From the NCBI GenBank assembly GCA_019894975.1, contig JAGXNO010000025.1, positions 1 to 52,085 on the forward strand: 52,085 bases of DNA, read 5' to 3'. Numbering within the stretch: position 1 is the first letter of the stretch; the number at the start of each line of letters is the position of its first letter. Of the stretch, positions 8,695-17,528 are shown piece by piece. The stretch is from Promethearchaeota archaeon. GTDB taxonomy: Archaea; Asgardarchaeota; Lokiarchaeia; Sigyniarchaeales; SOKP01. A program made the translations under genes and the position numbers. The notes below the pieces were generated by a model, which worked only from the letters and a program-made list of their open reading frames with translations, was not told where the DNA came from and did no database searches.

Positions 8695-9498
8695 AAGTGT
8701 AGTTTTTTTCTGAAAGATTTTTACTCCTACGAAGATAAATGTGGAAGTGAATGCTAATATGATTAAGATACCACTCCAAATGGGAAAGATAGAGGCTTGT
8801 GAAGTGGGCATAATTACTGTTCCACCATACAACAAATCAGTGAAAAAATCTCCTACAACAGTCAACTGGAGATACACTTGTTTAACCCAATACTGTGGTG
8901 TAAAGAAAACCATCCCATTTTCAATAGGGAAAAATGATCCTGATACAAACATTAACCCCATATGAAACAACATAGCAATCCCATTTGCTCCTTCAGGAGA
9001 GCCGAGAAAACTCGCAATTATTAGACCCACTCCAATAGATCCAATACCGAAAATCATAGCAAGTAAGTATCCAAGTGGTAACATTGCAATTTCAAAATGA
9101 GCTCCTAAAACTCCATAGCCAAATCCAAATACTATAATGAGTTGTAAATTCATAAAAATGGTTTCAGAAATTACTGCTCCTAAAAATACATTTCCACGAC
9201 TCACAGGCATTGAGTCTATACGCTCCAAAGTTCCGTCTACTTTACTCATTGCAAACATAACTGCACTTGTAACTGAAGACATACCGATTGTATATACTAC
9301 TATTCCTGGAAATTCTACATCAAACACAGTCAAACCATTTATCATAGCCATATCCTCACCGTCACTAAAGGCTAATTTGTAAACTAGCAGCATCATTATT
9401 GGAAATGCAACAGTCCAAAACATTGAACCTAAGTTCTTAAGCTTTTCCTTTATATTCTTCCTGGCGATATACCAAGATTTTACATCGAGTGAATACAT
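8692..9498 (-). CDS. ABC-2 type transporter permease
   Basis: A 268-residue membrane subunit with six predicted helices: a first helix after a Lys-rich head (KNLGSMFWTVAFPIMMLLVY), helices around 70-95, 107-135, 142-170, 175-200 (GLMFVSGSFFPIENG, the typical ABC-2 FxSGxxFP loop) and a final one near 240-262. It forms the pore for the ATPase at 9498-10508; the two genes overlap by one base (stop of the ATPase, start of this gene), so translation is coupled. The substrate is unknown (drug, lipid or polysaccharide are usual for the family). Confidence 0.85.
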   Translation of the reverse strand: MYSLDVKSWYIARKNIKEKLKNLGSMFWTVAFPIMMLLVYKLAFSDGEDMAMINGLTVFDVEFPGIVVYTIGMSSVTSAVMFAMSKVDGTLERIDSMPVSRGNVFLGAVISETIFMNLQLIIVFGFGYGVLGAHFEIAMLPLGYLLAMIFGIGSIGVGLIIASFLGSPEGANGIAMLFHMGLMFVSGSFFPIENGMVFFTPQYWVKQVYLQLTVVGDFFTDLLYGGTVIMPTSQASIFPIWSGILIILAFTSTFIFVGVKIFQKKTTL

Positions 9499-10508
9499 TA
9501 ATCACGTAACCTCCTACCAGTTAATTTCAAGAATATATCTTCAAGAGAATCTTCCCTGAAATGGAGAGTTTTAAATGAATTCATATTTTCCAAAATATCT
9601 CGCTTGAGGGTTTCAATTCCCCCCGAAAAGGAGATAGTTAACTTATTGTTCTCCATTTCTCTTATACTTTTCACATTTGTAATTTGTTCTAATTTGCTCT
9701 TCGCCTTAATAAGTTCTTTTTTTGAAGAGAAAATGAATTCAAGAATATTTCCGTTACTTGAACCGCTTTTTAATTCTTCTAAAGTTCCAAAAGCGATGAT
9801 TTGCCCTTGATCCATGATTGCAATATGGTCACTTAATGAATCTGCTTCTATCATATCATGGGTAGTAAGGATGATTGTCATTCCCGTCTTTTTAAGTTCC
9901 TTAATAAAATCCCATACAAGACGTCTTGCTTGAGGATCCAAGCCTGCAGTTGGTTCATCAAGGAATAGAATTTGTGGGTGATGAATAAGGCTCATTACAA
10001 GATTTAAACGCCGCTTCATTCCACCAGAAAATGATTTTACTGGTTTTTTTCGTCCAGCAATATTCATTTTTTCTAAGAGATTATTCATCCGTTTCTTTAT
10101 GTCAGCAGGATCCATTCCATGCATACGACCAACAAATTCGACGTTATCCTCTGCTGTTAATGCTCCAAAAACAACATTCTCTTGGGGACATACACCAATT
10201 AGTGATTTAATCTTATTTTTTTCTTTTATAAGGTCGTACTCATTGATTCTTGCACTTCCATTGGAAGGTTTTAATACTGTAGTCAGCATTCTAATTGTAG
10301 TAGATTTTCCCGCTCCATTAGGTCCTAATAGGGAAAATAACTCACCTTTACGAACCTTTAAACTAATACCGTCAACCGCTTTAACATCATTAAATGTTTT
10401 TTCAAGATTTTGAACTTCGATGATAAATTCGGTTGTATGGTTATTCTCATCGAATTGATTGGGATCAGAATATTTTATTTGTGCTTTTTCTTTTATTGAT
10501 ACATTCAT
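9498..10508 (-). CDS. ABC transporter ATP-binding protein (DrrA/CcmA-like exporter type)
   Basis: A 336-residue ATPase powering the adjacent ABC-2 permease. Walker A is GPNGAGKST (about 62-70), signature FSGGMKRRLN, Walker B ILFLDEPTAGLD, with the switch His in LTTHDMIEADSLSDH. The C-terminal third (from about 240) is the extra domain seen in drug-exporter-type ATPases and ends with FREDSLEDIFLKLTGR, the typical tail of that group. It has an N-terminal extension of about 25 residues before the nucleotide-binding core. It is the first gene of a two-gene operon. Confidence 0.9.
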   Translation of the reverse strand: MNVSIKEKAQIKYSDPNQFDENNHTTEFIIEVQNLEKTFNDVKAVDGISLKVRKGELFSLLGPNGAGKSTTIRMLTTVLKPSNGSARINEYDLIKEKNKIKSLIGVCPQENVVFGALTAEDNVEFVGRMHGMDPADIKKRMNNLLEKMNIAGRKKPVKSFSGGMKRRLNLVMSLIHHPQILFLDEPTAGLDPQARRLVWDFIKELKKTGMTIILTTHDMIEADSLSDHIAIMDQGQIIAFGTLEELKSGSSNGNILEFIFSSKKELIKAKSKLEQITNVKSIREMENNKLTISFSGGIETLKRDILENMNSFKTLHFREDSLEDIFLKLTGRRLRD

Positions 10509-10674
10509 ATTTATAATCTAAATAAGTTTGAATAAAATTCTACTGGAGACCAATTTTTGATACAGACTGGTTGAAACAATAACTTAGCTATTATATTCAA
10601 ATTTTGAGAATGAAGAAAAAATATCTATCAGATAAAAGCACAATAATTAAAAATTTTTGAATATATTTTGTTTT

Positions 10675-11154
10675 ATGACTAAAATTGTAATGGTTACAAG
10701 TAAAGGAGACATTAATCTTCAGTTATTTGATGCAGATGCTCCAATGACCGTGGCTAGTTTTTTGTTTTTAGCTAAAGAAGGATATTATAATGGTTTAAAG
10801 TTTCATCGAGTCATATCAGATTTTATGATACAAGGTGGATGCCCACTAGGTAGTGGAACAAGCGGACCAAGACAGAAGAATATTGCTTCATTTCCATTTC
10901 AGGGAAAAAACATAGCTTACCCTTTTAAGGATGAATTTCAATCAGGGAAAAAATTTAATAAACCAGGGATTTTAGCGATGGCAAATGCGGGGAAAAATAC
11001 TAATGGTTCTCAATTCTTTATTACCCACGTCCCTACTCCACATCTTAATAATAACCATACTATATTCGGAGAAGTAATTGATCCAAACGCTGATCAAAAA
11101 ATTTTAGACTCAATATCTAAGGGAGATACAATAAAGGAAATTAAAATTGAATAA
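10675..11154 (+). CDS. Cyclophilin-type peptidyl-prolyl cis-trans isomerase
   Basis: Speeds cis-trans isomerisation of Xaa-Pro bonds. The 159-residue single domain has the cyclophilin core: KFHRVISDFMIQGG (catalytic Arg region), GSGTSGP, KPGILAMANAGKNTNGSQFFIT and NNHTIFGEVID. There is no signal peptide, so it acts in the cytoplasm. I chose ATG at 10675, which begins the first beta strand (MTKIVMVTSKGDI), over an upstream in-frame TTG at 10657. Cyclophilins occur unevenly in archaea, so the gene may have been acquired from bacteria, but nothing in its composition sets it apart. Confidence 0.92.
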   Translation: MTKIVMVTSKGDINLQLFDADAPMTVASFLFLAKEGYYNGLKFHRVISDFMIQGGCPLGSGTSGPRQKNIASFPFQGKNIAYPFKDEFQSGKKFNKPGILAMANAGKNTNGSQFFITHVPTPHLNNNHTIFGEVIDPNADQKILDSISKGDTIKEIKIE

Positions 11155-11168
11155 ACCTCAAATAAAAA

Positions 11169-11190
11169 CCTATTTTTTTACTTTTTTTTG
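11169..11190 (+). terminator. Oligo-T tract after cyclophilin
   Basis: Two T-runs (ttttttt and tttttttt, broken by ac) begin about 15 bases after the stop, a plausible archaeal intrinsic terminator. Confidence 0.45.
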
Positions 11191-11367
11191 AAGGAGAAGC
11201 ACTCTTTTCACTACATATCTCAATAAGGTAACTAAAAGTTTATAGCATTTAACAACATTAATATATTTGAAACTACTAAATTTCTAATCAAATTAATATT
11301 AGAAACTAACGCCATGGATAAAGATTTATTGGAATATAAATTATAATAAATTTTAGATGCTAATGCT

Positions 11368-12915
11368 ATGGATGAAGATTTAAAGGATTTAATTAATACT
11401 GTCGAGGAAGAAACCAAAACGCGAGCAGTTTTGGAGGCAGAGATTAATTCTTTGAAAGAAGATGTTAATCGCTTGAAATTTACTATAAGAGAACAGCATT
11501 TATTAATCGAGGAACAAGGAGACCAGATCAGTTTCGCTCAAAGCGACCTGCCCAGTGAAATCAATATATTAAAGGAAATGATTACATCTCAAAGGAGAGA
11601 TTTAGGGAAGCGAGATAATAACATTGATTTATTAAATAATAAACTTGATGAACTAACGAATCAAATGGGCAAAGCAAAAGACTCATCGGGCGAAGTTCAT
11701 AAGAATGATTTATTTGAAGCTCAAGAGCTGATATTAAAATTATCCCAAGAAAGTGAAGAATATAGAAATCATATTGAGGTATTAAAAAATCAGCTTGAAT
11801 CTATAGAAAAAGAAAAAAGTGCTTTAAATGAGACTAACGTGGCCCAAACTGAAGAGAACGAAGAAATGGTGAATATCAAACGGTTGAATTTTCAACTTAT
11901 GGAACAAAACGGCATATTACGCATTGAAATAGAATCTCTAAAAGCAAAAATTAATGATAGAATTAGTGAGGAAAATTCAGAAGTATTAGCGTTAGCAAAT
12001 GAAAAAATTGAAGAACTTAACTCAGAAGTCTTATCCCTAAAAACCCAAATTCAAGAACAGACTGAAAAAGTGAGTATAGAGGAACTAGAATTAGCAAATA
12101 AAAAAATTGAGGATTTAGTTTTACAAATAGAAGATTATGATACTCAATTAAAGTTCTTACAAAAAGAACTAGAAAAAATCGTTGAACCCGCAATAATTTC
12201 TACTGAAGATGCATTAAAATTCGCAGAATTAAGAGAAGCGTATGAACAACAAAAATTTGAATTGGTAGAAACCCAATCGGAAAACACAGAACTCCGAAAA
12301 TTGATATCAGAAATAGAAGACTACGAAGCTCAGTTAGAAATCTTGCAAGGAGAACTTCAGAAAGCTGAGGAACCTCCCATAATCCCAACTGAGGATGCAT
12401 TGAAATTTGCAGAGTTAAGAGAGGAGTATGACCAGATGACCTCTAGTTTAGTGAAATATGAAAAGGAAAATGAAGATCTTAAGAAAAAGTTGGTAGAACT
12501 GAATTCAATTCAACAGGAAACTATTGATAAAGATATCCCAACTTCTTCTGTTGCATATGATTTTCCAAACCATTTCCAGATTTCTCTTTTTAAAAAAATG
12601 TATAAACTCCTTGATGAAGATAATAAAAAAGCAGTGATAAATACCCTTATTAATGATTTAAATAGTAAAAATAATGAAGTTAAAAGAACAGCCATTAGAA
12701 TTCTAAGTGAGATTAAAGATAAAAAAGTGTACGAAACATTCATTGAGTTAGTCCATGATGAGGATTGGTTAATTCGATATAATCTAATAAAAGCCTTAAG
12801 TAAATTTGATTTTGAAACAGAAGAATTTAAGGAATTATTGAAGAAACTCTCCAGAGATGCAGATGTTGACGTTAGGGAGCTTGCAGTAAAAATGCTTAGT
12901 GAGATATCTAAGTAA
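11368..12915 (+). CDS. Long coiled-coil protein with C-terminal HEAT-like repeats
   Basis: A 515-residue protein. Residues 1 to about 390 are almost continuous heptad-rich coiled coil with Glu, Lys and Leu dominating and no Cys; the last 115 residues (from FQISLFKKMYKLL) are alpha-helical pairs with HEAT-repeat character (IRILSEIKDKKVYETFIELVHDEDWLIRYNLIKAL). Within the coiled coil a 62-residue unit is tandemly duplicated (12127-12312 and 12313-12498; both contain TEDALKFAELRE). The architecture suggests a scaffold or tether, but no function is known. Its 3' end overlaps the convergent endonuclease V gene by eight bases. Confidence 0.8.
   Translation: MDEDLKDLINTVEEETKTRAVLEAEINSLKEDVNRLKFTIREQHLLIEEQGDQISFAQSDLPSEINILKEMITSQRRDLGKRDNNIDLLNNKLDELTNQMGKAKDSSGEVHKNDLFEAQELILKLSQESEEYRNHIEVLKNQLESIEKEKSALNETNVAQTEENEEMVNIKRLNFQLMEQNGILRIEIESLKAKINDRISEENSEVLALANEKIEELNSEVLSLKTQIQEQTEKVSIEELELANKKIEDLVLQIEDYDTQLKFLQKELEKIVEPAIISTEDALKFAELREAYEQQKFELVETQSENTELRKLISEIEDYEAQLEILQGELQKAEEPPIIPTEDALKFAELREEYDQMTSSLVKYEKENEDLKKKLVELNSIQQETIDKDIPTSSVAYDFPNHFQISLFKKMYKLLDEDNKKAVINTLINDLNSKNNEVKRTAIRILSEIKDKKVYETFIELVHDEDWLIRYNLIKALSKFDFETEEFKELLKKLSRDADVDVRELAVKMLSEISK
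12127..12498 (+). repeat. Tandem 186-bp in-frame duplication within the coiled-coil gene
   Basis: Two adjacent 62-codon units. Each begins IEDY, passes through a Pro-containing break (EPAIISTEDALKF or EPPIIPTEDALKF) and continues AELRE. The Pro break implies a hinge inside each unit. The DNA copies have diverged moderately. Confidence 0.7.
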
Positions 12916-13684
12916 CCTTAAAATCATATTCCTGCTTAAGTTTTGATAAAAATTTGTGTACTTCTCCTCTGGATAGATGATCAGCTAAAAATAACGGCTC
13001 TGGTTGTCTATGACCTAGGGATGTAGCTAAACAAATTGCTACAGCTGTATCAAGGGTTATCTTATATCCCACACTTATGAATACAGGTTTAGATTCATCA
13101 TTCAAACATACAGCATAACCCAGTAAATCGTTTTGTGGGCTAGTAGTTTTTGATTTCGGCTTCATTGCCCAAATTGGAGTAGAATTACTTTTGTATCTTT
13201 CCATTCTTTTCCATTTTGAAAATCCAATATATGGATTTTTTGCTACCCCAATACAAGGAATATTTAAAGAATATCCGAGTTGAACAGCTTCACCAAAATT
13301 TCTTGGATGTACTATCCCATGACCATCGCACATGATAAGATCTGGATTGTAGGATAATTTAGAAATAGATTTAACCAATAAATTACATTCTCTAAACCCT
13401 AAAAATCCTGGTTTATAAGAGAAGTTTATGATGTCTTGAACAAAAGTTTTTTTTTCTACTATTTGTTCCTCTACATTCCAAGCCACAGCACATGCAACAC
13501 CAAATTCTTTTCCTCCACTCTTATAATAGGATATATCTACTCCTACAACAGTTTTAATCTCCTCTACATTTTTTATAAAAGAATTATCTTGTTCATCTTC
13601 AACAATTTGGTTATATTTTAGTTGAAGTAATTTAGCTTCTTCAATCGAGAGATCGTTTCTTAATAATTCATCTTTAAAGATCAT
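12908..13684 (-). CDS. nfi: Endonuclease V (deoxyinosine 3'-endonuclease)
   Basis: Cuts DNA (or RNA) next to deaminated adenine (inosine). The 258-residue protein shows the family motifs in order: VVGVDISY (metal Asp), YKPGFLGFREC (wedge and Glu region), DLIMCDGHGIVHPRNFG (second metal Asp) and CIGVAKNPYIG. It is slightly longer than the usual 220-230 residues because of an N-terminal extension and a loop near 160 (KRMERYKSNST). The start overlaps the end of the upstream oxidoreductase gene by 11 bases, suggesting coupled translation; the end overlaps the convergent coiled-coil gene. Confidence 0.92.
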   Translation of the reverse strand: MIFKDELLRNDLSIEEAKLLQLKYNQIVEDEQDNSFIKNVEEIKTVVGVDISYYKSGGKEFGVACAVAWNVEEQIVEKKTFVQDIINFSYKPGFLGFRECNLLVKSISKLSYNPDLIMCDGHGIVHPRNFGEAVQLGYSLNIPCIGVAKNPYIGFSKWKRMERYKSNSTPIWAMKPKSKTTSPQNDLLGYAVCLNDESKPVFISVGYKITLDTAVAICLATSLGHRQPEPLFLADHLSRGEVHKFLSKLKQEYDFKVT

Positions 13685-14726
13685 CTAAATAAATTACCTT
13701 ATTGGTATTTGAGGCTTTATAAATTCCAAAAATAATTTTCATTGTTTCTAAATTATCTTTCCCACTGCTAAAAGGTTCCTCATCATTTTGACAACACTCG
13801 ATAAAGTGAATTACTTCATTGATAAACGGATTATCACCTACAAACGGATTAGAATCAGAATCTATAGAGATAAAATCCCCTATCTGTGAAGATTTTCTTT
13901 CTTTATCTACCTTAGTAGATGATAGTACTGCATTACCAATTTGATAATGAGATACTTTCTGGGGAGGAGGGTTAGAATAAATTGTTCCATAATCTCCAAA
14001 GATCATGTATTTTACATTCCAAGGAGTTCTACCTACCGATAAACTCCCTAAAATGTTCCCTATTGTACCTTTTTCAAATTCTAAAGTGGCACTAGCATAA
14101 TCTTCAGCACCATTTATAAACAAAGGAGTCGTTGTCTTGCAAATCCCACTTACTCGTTTTACATTTCCAAGATAATATCTTAAAAGATCTATTACATGAA
14201 TTGAAAGTGTAATCAAAACTCCACCACCAGCACGATTTCCGTCAAACATCCAATGGTCTCGGGGTAATATTGTTGACTGTTTAAGAAGTGAATCTCCTCG
14301 AACGGCTCGAATCGGGCCCAATTCTTCATTTTGAATAATTTTTACTACTGCTTGTGATGATGGTAGATAGCGGAGAACTTGAGCAATCATAAAATTAACT
14401 CCTGCTTTTTCAGTTGCTTGGACCATATCTTTACAATCCTGTATTGTGGTAGCCATTGGTTTTTCAAGTAATATATGCTTTCCAGCTTCAGCTGCTAATA
14501 TGGTTTGTTTTTTATGTTGATCATGGATTGTACATATATCGATAGCGTCGAGATCCTCATCCTTAAGCATTTTCTCGAAATCAGTGTAAATGGCTCTAAC
14601 ATTCGAAGTTTTGCCATAAACCTTTACAGATTTTTCATTTATATCACAAATAGCAGTTAATTTTACCTTTTCTGAGAATTTAAGATAAGCTGGAAGGTGA
14701 GCATAACCCATTGCCCCAGTTCCCAC
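13674..14726 (-). CDS. Gfo/Idh/MocA-family NAD(P)-dependent oxidoreductase
   Basis: An at least 350-residue sugar- or inositol-type dehydrogenase. It has the Rossmann motif GTGAMGYAHL, AICDINEKS (acidic end of strand 2), the family hallmark EKPMATT (catalytic Lys) and GGGVLITLSIHVIDLLRYYLG with the catalytic His. The first ATG or GTG in frame is the GTG at 14726, but the reading frame continues upstream with perfectly typical strand-1 sequence (PKPLKIGLVGTG) back to a TAA at 14771-14769, with no ATG, GTG or TTG in between. The real start may be a near-cognate ATC (14768 or 14753) or ATT (14735), coupled to the TGA of the upstream gene. The substrate is unknown. Confidence 0.88.
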   Translation of the reverse strand: MGTGAMGYAHLPAYLKFSEKVKLTAICDINEKSVKVYGKTSNVRAIYTDFEKMLKDEDLDAIDICTIHDQHKKQTILAAEAGKHILLEKPMATTIQDCKDMVQATEKAGVNFMIAQVLRYLPSSQAVVKIIQNEELGPIRAVRGDSLLKQSTILPRDHWMFDGNRAGGGVLITLSIHVIDLLRYYLGNVKRVSGICKTTTPLFINGAEDYASATLEFEKGTIGNILGSLSVGRTPWNVKYMIFGDYGTIYSNPPPQKVSHYQIGNAVLSSTKVDKERKSSQIGDFISIDSDSNPFVGDNPFINEVIHFIECCQNDEEPFSSGKDNLETMKIIFGIYKASNTNKVIYLDDL

Positions 14727-14760
14727 AAGCCCAATTTTTAAAGGTTTTGGGATATTAGAT

Positions 14761-15588
14761 TCACCGATTTAAAAATATTTTCTTAATCATCGAATCTCCT
14801 ATAGGTATAAATCTCTGAAAAACACCAGGAGTAATTAAATCATCAGGAATCAGTGCCGCCCAATCCTGTGCTCTATCAACTTTAACTTTTACCATCCCAT
14901 TAATTCTTTCTTGAACACTGATAGGTCCATAAGAGAATACTAATACAACATCTTTTCGTACGGGATGAACTACAGCCATGTTATTAATCCCCCATGCTTC
15001 TCCCGAAGGAATAATAACATCTCTTTCGGTCAAAGAAGGATCTGAACTGATTTCAAGCGATAAATGTGTTATCCCTTCCTCTAAAACAACTGTATTTTCT
15101 CTTGTAACTGTAATATTAAACAAACGCTTGGGAAATCCCCAATCTACACCCATTTCCATCATCAACCATGTTTCAACAGGCATGCTTAATACAAACCAGG
15201 TTTCTTTTCCATCAGGACGCATACATTTGATCATTACCATTCCCTCATTATATCGTCTGATAGGAGATCCATAATTGTAATCAACAGTAACTAAGGATAC
15301 GATTGGATCTTCAGGCATGATGAGATGGTTTGGGATGAAGGATTTATAAAGTTCAAGATTTACAGGTTTGAATGCAGAAAAGATACCGTTTGTCCCTATA
15401 TCTCCTCCAACCTTAACTGTTTTAGGATCCTTTGCAGGTCTTCCACTTGAACCCTCACCCCAATTGATAAATTCTTCAATATCATCGTTTTTAACAAAAT
15501 TACGTACACGTTGGATGAGCATTCCACTATAATATGCATGTTCTTCCTTATTTTTTGGGTTTAGACCTCTATTTTTTGATTCTGTCAT
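14761..15588 (-). CDS. Acetoacetate decarboxylase-like (ADC superfamily) protein
   Basis: A 275-residue protein of the acetoacetate decarboxylase fold: FKPVNLELYKSFIP near 55, the VDYNYGSPIRRYNEGMV stretch (Arg and Glu of the ADC active site), and MGVDWGFPKRLFNITV with a Lys in the position of the Schiff-base lysine (PK-x-L). It may decarboxylate a beta-keto acid or act as a cyclase/aldolase, as many ADC relatives do. I prefer ATG at 15588 (MTESKNRG) over the GTG at 15597. The stop TGA overlaps the presumed 5' end of the oxidoreductase gene, so the two are likely co-expressed. Confidence 0.75.
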   Translation of the reverse strand: MTESKNRGLNPKNKEEHAYYSGMLIQRVRNFVKNDDIEEFINWGEGSSGRPAKDPKTVKVGGDIGTNGIFSAFKPVNLELYKSFIPNHLIMPEDPIVSLVTVDYNYGSPIRRYNEGMVMIKCMRPDGKETWFVLSMPVETWLMMEMGVDWGFPKRLFNITVTRENTVVLEEGITHLSLEISSDPSLTERDVIIPSGEAWGINNMAVVHPVRKDVVLVFSYGPISVQERINGMVKVKVDRAQDWAALIPDDLITPGVFQRFIPIGDSMIKKIFLNR

Positions 15589-15785
15589 TATTAACACTTA
15601 TCTTGATACTTTCGTTATATTCTTTGATTATTTTTTACTTTATTTATAATTTATAGTAAATTGAATTACTAGTATACTTAAATCCAAGGTGGTTTTAAAA
15701 GATCTCTTTCTAAATTCTAACCGTGAAATTCATAATTCAGAAATTCCTAATTTTAATAAATAGAATTAATTTAATAGTAAGAACA

Positions 15786-16589
15786 ATGAAAATCGCAGTT
15801 TCTGGAAAAGGGGGAGTTGGGAAAACTCTTGTCTCTGGTACGTTAGCAAGGATGTTTGCGAAAGATGGTTTTAAAGTCTTAGCAATTGATAATGATTCTG
15901 CAATGAATTTAAGTTATACCTTAGGGATCGATCAAGAAACTAAAGATAAAATTGTACCAATTTCAGAGATGAAAGCCTTAATAGAGGAAAGAGTCACAGT
16001 AAAGGGCGCAGGTGCGGGAGTGTATAACATTAATCCTAAAGTTTCAGATATTCCTGATAAATATAAAATTACAGGACCAGATGGATTAGAACTCTTAGTG
16101 TTAGGATCAATAGAAGAACCTGAAACTGGATGTCTTTGTCCTGAAAATGCTTTGATAAGAACATTATTGCATAATTTGTTTGTAAAACGGGAGGAAGTTA
16201 TTGTAGTTGACTTTGAAGCCGGATTAGAACATTTAGGAAGAGGAACCGCAAAGGGGATTGATGTAATGTTGGTAGTAACTGAACCTTCTCAAAAATCATT
16301 AGATCTTTGCAAGAAAATAATTGATTTATCTAAAAAACTTGGAGTTATCAATATCTATCTAATTGCTAATAAAATAACAGATGGTTCTCAAAAAGAGATA
16401 ATTAACAAGCGTATTAATGATTGGGAGGTTCCACTTTATCATTCCATTCCTTTTGATTTAGAAATAGGAAAAGCTGATTTAAACGGAGAGTCTCCTATTG
16501 ATTCTAACCAAGATTCTCAAGCAATTCAAGCCATTAAGAGTTTATATCTTAAGCTAAAGCAATTGAAAAAAGACCTTTTTGATTTATAG
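15786..16589 (+). CDS. cooC: CooC-like MinD/ParA-family ATPase (CODH nickel insertion type)
   Basis: A 267-residue ATPase with the deviant Walker A GKGGVGKT (residues 7-14), VLAIDNDSAMNLSYTLG (switch region) and IVVDFEAGLEHLGRGTAKGID, typical of CooC proteins that help insert nickel into CO dehydrogenase. A Cys pair in ETGCLCPEN matches the CxC that CooC uses to bind metal at its dimer interface. I placed the start at ATG 15786, directly before the P-loop; the frame is open 21 codons further up from a GTG but that segment has no homology. CODH itself is not in the window. Confidence 0.82.
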   Translation: MKIAVSGKGGVGKTLVSGTLARMFAKDGFKVLAIDNDSAMNLSYTLGIDQETKDKIVPISEMKALIEERVTVKGAGAGVYNINPKVSDIPDKYKITGPDGLELLVLGSIEEPETGCLCPENALIRTLLHNLFVKREEVIVVDFEAGLEHLGRGTAKGIDVMLVVTEPSQKSLDLCKKIIDLSKKLGVINIYLIANKITDGSQKEIINKRINDWEVPLYHSIPFDLEIGKADLNGESPIDSNQDSQAIQAIKSLYLKLKQLKKDLFDL

Positions 16590-16657
16590 AATCTTAAAAA
16601 CCCTAGTTCTCCAAAATCTATACTGTTTCTTAAGATATATATATTCTATATAGTTCA

Positions 16658-16669
16658 CTTATATATACC
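16658..16669 (+). promoter_or_regulatory. Possible TATA box of the small membrane protein gene
   Basis: CTTATATATACC about 70 bases before the ATG at 16738. A GGAGGGTG ribosome-binding site lies just before that ATG, so unlike many genes here this mRNA would have a leader. Confidence 0.35.
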
Positions 16670-16737
16670 TAAACTATACTTGGTGCATTGGAGATAATCC
16701 AAAATTATTAAAAAATTATAATTTGGAGGGTGAAATA

Positions 16738-16926
16738 ATGAAGCTGAAGAAAAATGAAAACCTTCTAGTATTAGGAATGTATTCATTAATCATCGCATTC
16801 GTTCTAGAAATGGCAAGTAGCAACAGTCCTGTAGCTAACATTATAGTTCTATTATTTCTTGGATTAGCTATTTACTCCAATGCTAGATATGTGATATTAA
16901 CTTCCTTAGAAAAAAAGAAGGTCTAG
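16738..16926 (+). CDS. Small two-helix membrane protein, 62 aa
   Basis: Starts at ATG 16738, which is preceded by a strong ribosome-binding site GGAGGGTG; an in-frame TTG 15 bases upstream overlaps that site and is unlikely. The protein has a Lys-rich head (MKLKKNEN), a helix LLVLGMYSLIIAFVLEMA, a short SSNSP loop, a second helix VANIIVLLFLGLAIYSNA, and a Lys-rich tail (EKKKV). No family recognised; probably a small cytoplasmic-membrane protein. Confidence 0.7.
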   Translation: MKLKKNENLLVLGMYSLIIAFVLEMASSNSPVANIIVLLFLGLAIYSNARYVILTSLEKKKV

Positions 16927-16927
16927 T

Positions 16928-17074
16928 CTAACTGGAATTTTCACTACAGATAATCCCACATTTAGGACAAAACTTTGGTTTTTCATTCAAATCTATCCCA
17001 CAATACTTACAAGTATAATGTGACGGTTGATCTGATTTAATAGGTATTTCCTTTTTTTTTTTCTCCAAAATCAT
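16928..17074 (-). CDS. Zinc-ribbon miniprotein, 48 aa
   Basis: A short frame from ATG 17074 to TAG. After a Lys-rich head (MILEKKKKEIP) it has YTCKYCG and, 11 residues later, KFCPKCG: a classic treble or zinc-ribbon pair of CxxCG knuckles that would bind one zinc. A further Cys follows (IICSENSS). Such single-ribbon proteins are common in archaea; the role is unknown. It is convergent with the preceding membrane-protein gene, with one base between their stops. The intact Cys pattern makes a chance frame unlikely. Confidence 0.7.
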   Translation of the reverse strand: MILEKKKKEIPIKSDQPSHYTCKYCGIDLNEKPKFCPKCGIICSENSS

Positions 17075-17119
17075 TAATTTAGAGACTGTTAATCAAAAGA
17101 AGTTAAAAATAATCCTTGG

Positions 17120-17362
17120 TTATAGTACATCAGATAGATCTAAATTTTGCTCTTCTGCAATTTCCTTCCATTGTTCAATCGCTTCTAATGCTTCTTTCTC
17201 ATTTATCATTTCAATTGCATAACCAGCGTGGACAATAACAAACTTTCCAACCTCAGGATTTTGAATTAGAGCTATAATTACTTTTTGCTTAATGCCATCA
17301 AAATCAATTAGAGCTGAATTTCCATCGATATTCAAGATTTTCCCAGGTATTGCTAAACACAT
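17120..17362 (-). CDS. hypC: Hydrogenase maturation chaperone HypC
   Basis: An 80-residue HypC/HupF protein starting with the invariant MCLAIPGKI; Cys2 (after Met removal the N-terminal Cys) binds the iron with its cyanide and CO ligands together with HypD. VIVHAGYAIEMI is the second conserved segment. It delivers the Fe(CN)2CO unit to the large subunit of NiFe hydrogenase, presumably VhuA/VhuU encoded at 20.5-22 kb. HypD, HypE and HypF lie at 39-45 kb; HypA and HypB are not in the window. Confidence 0.93.
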   Translation of the reverse strand: MCLAIPGKILNIDGNSALIDFDGIKQKVIIALIQNPEVGKFVIVHAGYAIEMINEKEALEAIEQWKEIAEEQNLDLSDVL

Positions 17363-17528
17363 AAAAAATCAATTAGAACTTTAATTCTGATATATTAGGT
17401 AATGGGCAAAACCACTTAAAATTTCTGATTCACATTTAGAAGAGAATCCTTTATTTTTAAGTAGAATGAAGACAATATTTTACTAATAAAATTGGTTAAT
17501 AATCAGTGAATCAAAAAAGTGAAAATCT

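Noticed and set aside
11232..11417. Minus-strand 61-codon frame over the start of the coiled-coil gene.
   Set aside because: It overlaps the start of a clearly real gene and is low-complexity; treated as a shadow.
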